Assembly: GCF_037201815.1 (NCBI RefSeq)
Contig: NZ_CP147407.1
Span: 3,418,723 to 3,482,722 of the forward strand
Reading direction: 5' to 3'
DNA: 64,000 nucleotides
DNA from: Metabacillus sp. FJAT-52054
GTDB taxonomy: Bacteria > Bacillota > Bacilli > Bacillales > Bacillaceae
A program made the translations under genes and the position numbers. This document shows, piece after piece, positions 56,606 through 64,000 of the stretch. The notes under the pieces are model-generated. The model was not told the origin of the DNA, made no database searches, and saw only the letters and a list, made by a program, of their open reading frames with translations. Each line of letters begins with the position of its first letter. Positions within the stretch are counted from its first letter, which is position 1.

Positions 56606-56641
56606 ATTCTGCACCTCCATTTTCCATTGCGCACGCCTTTT

Positions 56642-57595
56642 TTAGATGGATTTCTGTAAAATTCCGTAAAGCAGCTTAGCCACTTTATTCGTATCGTGCC
56701 TGATTACGTCCCGGTCATCTGTAATGAGATGATCGTGGACGATCGAAAGCCCGAGATTCTCCAGTTCCTCCAGATCGGCATGCACAGGCTGGGCCAGTTC
56801 CGCAGCATAGCGCTGTTTAATCGTGTCAGGAATCGTGTCAGCATTGACAAGAATCGTATCAATAAATGCACAATTCATGTGATCATAAAGAGCTTTAATA
56901 TGATCGCTCGCCTTGTAGCCAAGCGTTTCGCCAGGCTGGGTCATGACGTTGCAAATATAGACCTTCTTCGCCTTCGCCTTGCACACTTCCTGTCCAATTT
57001 TCGGTACAAGCAAGTTTGGCAGGATGCTTGTATATAAGCTTCCCGGGCCAAGTATGATTAAATCTGCTTCCTGAATGACATCAATGGTTTCAGGCAAAGG
57101 ATCAATATTTTCAGGAGTCAGAAATACCCGCTTTATTTTCTTCGCAGACTCAGGGATTTTAGATTCTCCTGAAACAACGGAACGGTCTTCCATTTCAGCA
57201 TGCAGCATGACACTGCTGTTTGCCGCAGGAAGAACCTTCCCTCTCACATTGAGCACCTTGCTCATTTCTTTTATTGCATGGGTGAAGTCACCCGTTATGT
57301 TCGTCATGGCGGCGAGAATCAAATTGCCAAGAGAATGGCCTGTCAAACTGTCTCCTTTATTGAAGCGATGCTGGAAAAGCTCCTCTACAAGAGGCTCTAC
57401 ATCTGAAAGGGCAGCGAGAACATTTCGAATATCCCCAGGAGGAGGAATTTTCAGTTCATCACGGAGGCGCCCAGAGCTTCCTCCGTCATCAGCTACTGTC
57501 ACAATCGCCGTTATATCAACGGGGTAGGATTTAAGTCCCCGGAGCAGAACGGATAGCCCGGTTCCTCCGCCAATGATGACGATTTTAGGCAGCAC
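56642..57595 (-). CDS. yvcK: YvcK gluconeogenesis factor
   Basis: A 317-residue protein of the CofD-like/UPF0052 family. GGGTGLSVLLRGLK at the start and ADDGGSSGRLRDEL near residue 36 bind UDP-sugar in characterised homologues. Needed for growth on gluconeogenic carbon and for cell-wall enzyme placement. The GTG start is two bases after the rapZ stop, with only a weak ribosome site, so it depends on coupling. Confidence 0.94.
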   Translation of the reverse strand: MLPKIVIIGGGTGLSVLLRGLKSYPVDITAIVTVADDGGSSGRLRDELKIPPPGDIRNVLAALSDVEPLVEELFQHRFNKGDSLTGHSLGNLILAAMTNITGDFTHAIKEMSKVLNVRGKVLPAANSSVMLHAEMEDRSVVSGESKIPESAKKIKRVFLTPENIDPLPETIDVIQEADLIILGPGSLYTSILPNLLVPKIGQEVCKAKAKKVYICNVMTQPGETLGYKASDHIKALYDHMNCAFIDTILVNADTIPDTIKQRYAAELAQPVHADLEELENLGLSIVHDHLITDDRDVIRHDTNKVAKLLYGILQKSI

Positions 57596-57597
57596 GT

Positions 57598-58518
57598 CTA
57601 TTTCTTGCTTCTTCTTTCAATATCGCGGTGGGACACATGGGCCTTGTAATCCTTTTTATAATAACCCGCGATGTGTTCTGCTAATGTTACTGAGCGATGC
57701 TGGCCTCCTGTACAGCCGATCGCAATGACAAGCTGGCTTTTCCCTTCCCTTTTGTAATACGGAAGCATAAACGTCAGCAAATCAAGCACTTTCTCCAGAA
57801 ACTTGGTGGTTTCGTTCCACTTCAGCACGTAGGACGATACTTCTTCTTCCAATCCTGTTTTCAGTCTCATATGCTCGATATAGTGCGGATTCGGAAGAAA
57901 GCGGACATCGAATACGAGATCCGCATCAATCGGAATCCCGTATTTAAAACCGAACGACATGATATTTACCGTAAAGGTTTGCTCCTCTGCTGCTGAAAAT
58001 TGCTTTAAAATCTTTTCCCGGAGCTGGCGCGGCTTTAATTCGGATGTATCATAAATGATTTGCGCCCGTCCTTTAAGCTCCTCCAAAAGTTCCCTCTCAA
58101 TTTGAATTCCTTCGAGAGGAAGTCCGGTAGATGCCAGAGGATGAGAACGTCTTGTTTCCTTATAGCGTGTAACAAGAGTTGAATCCTTTGCATCCAGGAA
58201 CAGGATTTGCGGAGTAATCCAAGCTGATTCTCCAATTTCATCAAGTGCCTGAAGCAGGCTGTCAAAAAACTCACGGCCTCTTAAGTCCATAACCAAAGCC
58301 ACTTTATTCATCTTTGAACCTGATTCTTTCATCAGTTCAAGGAATTTTGGAAGAAGAGTCGGCGGGAGATTGTCTACACAAAAAAAGCCTAGATCCTCAA
58401 AGCTTTGAATGGCAACGGTCTTGCCTGCCCCGGACATTCCGGTAATAATGACCATCTGAATGTCTGAGTGGGTTTGGGTGCTTTCTTCCTGTCCAATGTT
58501 CTGGCTTGTCAGTTCCAT
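57598..58518 (-). CDS. rapZ: RapZ/YvcJ nucleotide-binding protein
   Basis: A 306-residue P-loop protein. Walker A GMSGAGKT is at residues 27-34, DLRGREF near 80, and the C-terminal domain has [10 protein letters not shown]. The B. subtilis homologue YvcJ hydrolyses GTP and affects competence; E. coli RapZ controls small RNA decay. The N-terminus is some ten residues longer than YvcJ. GAGGAGGA precedes the start. Confidence 0.94.
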   Translation of the reverse strand: MELTSQNIGQEESTQTHSDIQMVIITGMSGAGKTVAIQSFEDLGFFCVDNLPPTLLPKFLELMKESGSKMNKVALVMDLRGREFFDSLLQALDEIGESAWITPQILFLDAKDSTLVTRYKETRRSHPLASTGLPLEGIQIERELLEELKGRAQIIYDTSELKPRQLREKILKQFSAAEEQTFTVNIMSFGFKYGIPIDADLVFDVRFLPNPHYIEHMRLKTGLEEEVSSYVLKWNETTKFLEKVLDLLTFMLPYYKREGKSQLVIAIGCTGGQHRSVTLAEHIAGYYKKDYKAHVSHRDIERRSKK

Positions 58519-58562
58519 CCGGAATTTCCTCCTCCCCTTCTTTTAAAATTAAAGGGTATTTT

Positions 58563-59021
58563 TTACTGGGGATCGAGTCTGTAGCTCAATAATTCAAAAT
58601 CCTTTGTATACGTAAACGTGCCATAAATGACACCTGATCCCTTCATCATAAAATCCAGAATGTGATGGTCACCGGGAGCCATCGGCAAGTCGGCAATTTT
58701 GTCTGCATCATGCCAGACGATCAGCCCTTCTTCGGACTCATCTACATGTTCACCGGTATAGTCCTCTGCAAAAAAAGTGAACATCATCCACTCTGAAACA
58801 ATTTCATTTCCTTCCTTGATTAAGAAAGTGAAGATCCCTTTAATCTCAGGATTTTTTAAATATATGCCTGTTTCTTCCCGATATTCGCGGATGACGGAAT
58901 CTTTTAAGGACTCACCCTGCTCCATTTTCCCTCCAGGAGCTACCCACCATCCCCTTCTCGGTTTTTGAAGAAGAAGAATTTTACTGTCTTTCTTTAAGAC
59001 ACAATTCGCAACACGCTGCAA
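58563..59021 (-). CDS. yvcI: Nudix hydrolase (YvcI-like)
   Basis: A 152-residue hydrolase with a complete Nudix box from Gly37 of GGKMEQGES to REETGI (pattern G-x5-E-x7-REx2EE). Similar to the 8-oxo-dGTP diphosphatase group; the substrate is unproved. The TTG start lies behind GAGGTGA. It is the first gene of the block with rapZ, 44 bases apart. Confidence 0.88.
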   Translation of the reverse strand: MQRVANCVLKKDSKILLLQKPRRGWWVAPGGKMEQGESLKDSVIREYREETGIYLKNPEIKGIFTFLIKEGNEIVSEWMMFTFFAEDYTGEHVDESEEGLIVWHDADKIADLPMAPGDHHILDFMMKGSGVIYGTFTYTKDFELLSYRLDPQ

Positions 59022-59131
59022 CGTCTTTCACCTCGTTGTGTAAAAGCCAAATTTCATTCACTTAATTATACTATTTATACAGTTCACTCACAATGAACGA
59101 ACCTTTTAAATTAAAGCACTGTTAAACTTAG

Positions 59132-59255
59132 CTGTTGATTTGCTCGCTTATCCTTGTGCGGGCGGTGAGGGATCCTCCCCGCTTTGCGCCTGCGGGGTCT
59201 CCACCTGTCCCGCTGCTCTAAAGCTCAAGTCTCGCGCCTTCCACTCAATCAACAG
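59132..59255. repeat. Dispersed extragenic element with terminal inverted repeat
   Basis: CTGTTGATT at 59132-59140 is the exact inverse of AATCAACAG at 59247-59255. Between them lies GC-rich sequence with an inner hairpin (CCCCGC...GCGGGG). This is a copy of a type of intergenic element I know as common in Bacillaceae genomes (GCTGTTGATT...TCAATCAACA). It is much more GC-rich than its surroundings and contains no gene. With the trxB terminator it fills the 0.45-kb gap 59022-59468. Confidence 0.8.
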
Positions 59256-59339
59256 GTGTTAAAAATCAACTATCAGCTTTAGCAGAGCCTAAATTAAAAG
59301 CTTGCGGAGCGGCTTGAAGCAGACCATATATTTTTACAC

Positions 59340-59373
59340 AAAAAAAGGAGCGCAGGAAAGGGCACCTGCGCTC
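59340..59373 (-). terminator. Terminator of trxB
   Basis: On the minus strand GAGCGCAGG...CCTGCGCTC followed by CTTTTTTTT, about 95 bases past the trxB stop. Confidence 0.88.
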
Positions 59374-59468
59374 TAAACTTATTTATAAAAGGGGGTCAAT
59401 TACTATTCATATCTTACCCCATGTTTATTTCACCTGTGTTACAGGAGAGTTAAAACCTAATTACGGTT

Positions 59469-60434
<966 letters not shown>

Positions 60435-60682
60435 TTACAAAAAATCCGATTCGGATGATTGGTTCGTATTATTATTCCTTAGTATCATCCTATTAAATAT
60501 TAAAAAAACACGCTATTTTTTTGCTCACGAATAAACGCACTGAGGCTGGAAGATGGTCCGTTCAGTACATTTTGATGAAAAGGGATCAATGGTGTAAGGC
60601 TTCTTTGCCATCTTTTTAAATGAGGTCTGCTCAATTTAAGAAAAAAGCACCGCATACGCTGCCGATACTTTTCCCGAAATGT

Positions 60683-62119
60683 TTATAGGCCTTTTACAAG
60701 CCGTTCATATTTGGTCAAAGTTGAAACCGTCACTCCAAATGCAGTGGCGACCTCTGTCTTTGTCACCCGTTCCTCATCTTTTTCCTTGAGAATGTAATAA
60801 AAGGCAGCGGACCAGGCATTTGCATTCTTTAAACTGTGCTTGGCTGAATTAACCTTAAGCATCGTGTCAAAGAAGGAGAGAAATGTCTTTTCTTCAATTG
60901 AATGCAGCTGCTTTTCCAGTGCTTCGGCTGCATCATATAAATAAGCCCCGCTTCCTTTTTGGTGAGCATCAGGAGAGAGGATATGCTTTAAAAACTCCTG
61001 TTCAATATCAGATTGAGGTCTTAAAGCATGATGATGCCTAATTTCTTCAAGCTGATTGGATTTTGAAGCAATGTAAACCAGTGTCAGACGCTCTTTAAGC
61101 GTCATTTCCTTTAACGATGACTGGTTCTCCCATGGCTCAGATCCGGCTTTGGAAGGATTTTCGCGGATGACGCGGTCCCAGGCCGATTTCGCCAGATCCT
61201 CATGCCCAAGATGCCAGGCCGAGTAGGACAGCCAGTAAAAGAAGGTATCATCACCCTCAAATCCTTGGCGCTGCAGGGAACGAAGCCATTTAAACGCCAG
61301 CTCGTATTTCCCGATCAAGGCGAATGTTGCACCAAGTTTATAGCGGTGTTCAATCATAATTGGATGAACTGCGGCCAGCTGCTCAGTCAGCGCCAGCACT
61401 TCCTTATCCTTGCGCTCGTAATAGTAAAAGACAAGCAGATTGCAAAAAGCATGCAAATTGCCTTCATTCAGCTCCAGTACAAGCTCCAGATAGTATTTTG
61501 CTTTTTCAACGTTTCCCGAGTAAAAATAAGCCAGGGATAAATTGTTGTAAGCAGACCAGAATTCAGGAAATTCTTCAATGATTTCATGCAAAAGAGAGAT
61601 CGCTTCATCGAGTTTACCGTTCTCAAGAAGAGATCTTGCCGTTTCCTGCTTTATAATCAGTTCATCTGAATCTTCGAAAGAAGGATCTTCATCTTCCCCT
61701 TCAATCATTAGTAATTCAAGCAATTCTTCGTTATCTTCTATAAAATCTCCGTCAGGAGCTTCAGTTGAATAGGCAGTCGCACATTTATACGCCTGATGGA
61801 ACAATCCAAGATGGGCGTAATTGTTGGCCATGAAATAATGACACTCAATCTGGGACGGGTCCACTTTTTCAATAATGGATGTCAAAATTTCATTGGATTC
61901 CTGGTAATTCCCCATTTCCGTATAGATCATTGCAAGCTGGGATAGAAAATTGGAGTTATCAGGTTCGAGCGCTGCCGCCCGCTTAAGAAGCTTGCTTGCT
62001 CTCTCCAGATTCCGCTCCACCCGATAAGCTTTTAATGCTCTGCGGTAATAGTAGGCGCCGTTCTGGAAAAAAGGAACAACCTGCGCTTTTTGCTGTCGAT
62101 CAAATAGTTGTTTTCCCAC
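60683..62119 (-). CDS. TPR-repeat protein with C-terminal HTH (YvcD-like)
   Basis: A 478-residue soluble protein. Tetratricopeptide repeats run from about residue 30 to 330 with an acidic insert (about 135-155, GEDEDPSFEDSDE). The C-terminal 25 residues look like a helix-turn-helix (TKTEVATAFGVTVSTLTKYE). It resembles B. subtilis YvcD; function unknown. The GTG at 62119 follows GGAGG by 6 bases; the ATG six codons earlier precedes that site. It lies between hisI and trxB. Confidence 0.85.
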   Translation of the reverse strand: MGKQLFDRQQKAQVVPFFQNGAYYYRRALKAYRVERNLERASKLLKRAAALEPDNSNFLSQLAMIYTEMGNYQESNEILTSIIEKVDPSQIECHYFMANNYAHLGLFHQAYKCATAYSTEAPDGDFIEDNEELLELLMIEGEDEDPSFEDSDELIIKQETARSLLENGKLDEAISLLHEIIEEFPEFWSAYNNLSLAYFYSGNVEKAKYYLELVLELNEGNLHAFCNLLVFYYYERKDKEVLALTEQLAAVHPIMIEHRYKLGATFALIGKYELAFKWLRSLQRQGFEGDDTFFYWLSYSAWHLGHEDLAKSAWDRVIRENPSKAGSEPWENQSSLKEMTLKERLTLVYIASKSNQLEEIRHHHALRPQSDIEQEFLKHILSPDAHQKGSGAYLYDAAEALEKQLHSIEEKTFLSFFDTMLKVNSAKHSLKNANAWSAAFYYILKEKDEERVTKTEVATAFGVTVSTLTKYERLVKGL

Positions 62120-62255
62120 GGAAATCCTCCATTTCATACATTTAACCGTACGTTAGTATACCATAGTTTAACCCGTACACAACAGGGCAGAAGACAGTTC
62201 CCCCACAAAAAAGCAGAATTTCCTTTTTCTGATAGCCGGAATACTCAATCCAAAA

Positions 62256-62279
62256 TAAAACCCGGCTTCAAAAGCCGGG
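62256..62279 (-). terminator. Terminator of the his operon
   Basis: Stem CCCGGCTT / AAGCCGGG followed on the minus strand by TTTTATTTTG, 16 bases past the hisI stop. Confidence 0.88.
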
Positions 62280-62294
62280 CTTCCATGAAAATCG

Positions 62295-62906
62295 TTATTT
62301 TCTTTCTTCGAGCGCCTTCAATACTTCGCTGAAAGAAAGCTTTTGCTCCCTAAGCAAAACAAGCAAATGGAAAATCAGGTCGGCTGCTTCCCACTTCAGT
62401 TCATCATGACTTCTGTTTTTAGCGGCAATAATGACTTCCGAAGCCTCTTCTCCAACTTTCTTCAGGATCTTGTCCACACCTTCTGTGAGAAGGTATGTCG
62501 TATAAGAGCCCTCAGGCCGCTCGGTATCCCGCTCGGCAATAACCCGTTCCAGATCACTTAAAATAGAAAATGGATTGTGCTGTGTCTGGGACCCTCCGGC
62601 TTTTTCAAAGCAGGAAAAGGATCCGGTATGGCACGCGGGTCCTTTTGGTTCCACCAGTACAAGCAAGGCATCCTTATCACAGTCGTAACAGAGCTCGACA
62701 ACGGATTGAGTGTTGCCAGAGGTTGCACCTTTATGCCACAGTTCATTGCGGGACCGGCTAAAGAACCAGGTCTCTTTGCTTTCTATCGTTTTTTTCAGCG
62801 ATTCTTCATTCATATAGGCAAGCGTCAAAACCTCTTTGCTGACTGCATCCTGGACAATGGCAGGAACAAGTCCTTTTTCGTCAAATCGGATATCATCTGT
62901 ATTCAT
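62295..62906 (-). CDS. hisI: Bifunctional phosphoribosyl-AMP cyclohydrolase / phosphoribosyl-ATP pyrophosphatase
   Basis: A 203-residue HisIE fusion. The cyclohydrolase part (about 1-110) has LAYMNEESL, the metal site [13 protein letters not shown] and CHTGSFSCF. The pyrophosphatase part (about 115-203) has [15 protein letters not shown]. It performs steps 2 and 3 of histidine synthesis. It overlaps hisF by 4 bases and ends the operon. Confidence 0.97.
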   Translation of the reverse strand: MNTDDIRFDEKGLVPAIVQDAVSKEVLTLAYMNEESLKKTIESKETWFFSRSRNELWHKGATSGNTQSVVELCYDCDKDALLVLVEPKGPACHTGSFSCFEKAGGSQTQHNPFSILSDLERVIAERDTERPEGSYTTYLLTEGVDKILKKVGEEASEVIIAAKNRSHDELKWEAADLIFHLLVLLREQKLSFSEVLKALEERK

Positions 62907-63661
62907 CGTATATTCACTCCTCTGGCTTTCAGCTGGCTTTTGACTTCCCTAACTGATGTCTCTTTATAATGAAAGATGGATGCAGCTAATGCCGCATCAG
63001 CTTTGCCTTCTGTAAATGCATCATAAAAATGATCGGCATTCCCGGCACCGCCCGAAGCAATGACAGGTACTGATACCGCTTCGCTGATTCTTCGCGTAAG
63101 TTCAAGATCGAAACCTGTCTTCGCACCATCTTGATCCATGCTTGTGAGCAGAATTTCACCAGTGCCTCGCTTAACAGCTTCTTTTGCCCACGCGACAGCT
63201 TCCCATTCTGTCGGCTTGCGTCCGCCGTGTGTATATACTCGAAAACTCCCTAGCTCTTCATCGTATTTTGCATCGATCGCTGTCACGATACACTGCGAAC
63301 CAAAGTATAGGGCTCCTTCAGAAATAAGATGGGGAGTTACGAGCGCAGCTGTATTAACCGACACTTTATCTGCACCAGCCCGAAGAATGGCTTTCATATC
63401 CTCCAGACTGTTGATGCCGCCGCCTACCGTAAACGGAATCGCAAGCTGTGCAGCGGTTTGTTCTACTACTTCAATCATTGTTTTCCTTCCTTCATGGGAA
63501 GCAGAAATATCAAGGAAAACAAGTTCGTCTGCCCCTTCTTCGTCATAAAACTTTGCTAGTTCCACCGGGTCTCCAGCATCTCTAAGCTCTACAAACTGCA
63601 CTCCCTTTACGACTCTTCCATCCTTTACATCAAGACAGGGTATAATCCGTTTTGTTATCAT
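62903..63661 (-). CDS. hisF: Imidazole glycerol phosphate synthase cyclase subunit
   Basis: A 252-residue TIM barrel. [16 protein letters not shown] has the catalytic Asp11; Asp near 130 in ITAIDAK is also present, along with phosphate loops VGGGIN and ASGGAGN. It works with HisH, which is outside the window. It overlaps both neighbours by 4 bases. Confidence 0.98.
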   Translation of the reverse strand: MITKRIIPCLDVKDGRVVKGVQFVELRDAGDPVELAKFYDEEGADELVFLDISASHEGRKTMIEVVEQTAAQLAIPFTVGGGINSLEDMKAILRAGADKVSVNTAALVTPHLISEGALYFGSQCIVTAIDAKYDEELGSFRVYTHGGRKPTEWEAVAWAKEAVKRGTGEILLTSMDQDGAKTGFDLELTRRISEAVSVPVIASGGAGNADHFYDAFTEGKADAALAASIFHYKETSVREVKSQLKARGVNIR

Positions 63662-64000
63662 CGTCCTGTCACCTCTTGAAGAGCTTCACTTAGTGAAAAG
63701 CGTTTCGTATAGAGTGCTTTCCCGATAATTGCTCCTGAAATTCCCTCTTCACGTGATAATGCTTCAAGGTCATCAATTGAACTGACTCCGCCTGAAGCAA
63801 TAACCGTTTTGCCTGTCGCTTTTGCCATTTCAGCCGTCGATTGAACATTTGGTCCTGACAGCATTCCGTCTGTAGCGATGTCCGTGAAAATAAATGTTTC
63901 CGCACCATGCTCAGCAAGCTCTTTCCCGAGGTGAGCCGCTTTTACCTGGGATGTATTCAGCCAGCCCTCCGTTGAAACAAATCCGTCCTTCGCATCGAGC
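63658..64000 (-). CDS. hisA: HisA, 5' part outside window
   Basis: The frame is open from the right edge to the stop at 63658, about 113 C-terminal codons of the ProFAR isomerase. Visible: [30 protein letters not shown] (catalytic Asp) and VIASGGVSS. An internal ATG at 63864 is not the start. It precedes hisF in the operon with a 4-base overlap. Confidence 0.95.
   Translation of the reverse strand, partial: LDAKDGFVSTEGWLNTSQVKAAHLGKELAEHGAETFIFTDIATDGMLSGPNVQSTAEMAKATGKTVIASGGVSSIDDLEALSREEGISGAIIGKALYTKRFSLSEALQEVTGR

Overview
The window is a chromosomal segment from a spore-forming, low-to-moderate GC Bacillaceae bacterium. The evidence is the gene content and order: sigL, cggR-gapA-pgk-tpiA-gpmI-eno, secG-esterase-rnr-smpB-ssrA, clpP, crh-whiA-yvcK-rapZ-nudix, trxB and hisA-hisF-hisI follow an arrangement I know from Bacillus subtilis. 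There is also a gerA-type germination operon with a sigma-G-like promoter. The exact genus cannot be fixed by eye.

Positions 1-37 kb are mostly accessory. They hold a DUF4003 gene (cut by the left edge) and a cupin; a membrane HtrA protease followed by a 123-bp GC-rich tandem repeat; a class F-like sortase with an MPKTG cell-wall substrate; a NERD nuclease-related gene plus nucleotidyltransferase; a 0.93-kb phased array of TATCGG motifs; a GntR/hydroxylase/SDR operon with two perfect palindromic operators; a trypsin-like protease fused to a DNA/RNA nuclease; the hxlR/hxlAB formaldehyde-fixation locus; two secreted repeat proteins; a ger operon; a fatty-acid desaturase; a nucleoside transporter behind a guanine riboswitch; a second NERD gene with its own ATCG array; yeeI; an MFS pump with a MerR regulator; a class B PBP; and several small membrane genes, one broken by an in-frame TGA.

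Positions 37-64 kb are largely core: tmRNA and smpB (ribosome rescue), rnr, secG, the lower glycolysis operon under CggR, sigma-54, tRNA-Arg, clpP under a CtsR box, the crh/whiA/yvcK/rapZ block, thioredoxin reductase and the end of the histidine operon. A decayed S66 peptidase gene lies between eno and secG.

The most unusual signal is a family of four intergenic arrays (7925-8859, 29433-29557, 42476-42599, 43061-43180) built from a short ATCGRC core repeated every 20-21 bp, which is two helical turns. Two of the four lie directly upstream of the two NERD genes in the same relative orientation. I do not know a described function for them; the NERD-array link is the main hypothesis to test.
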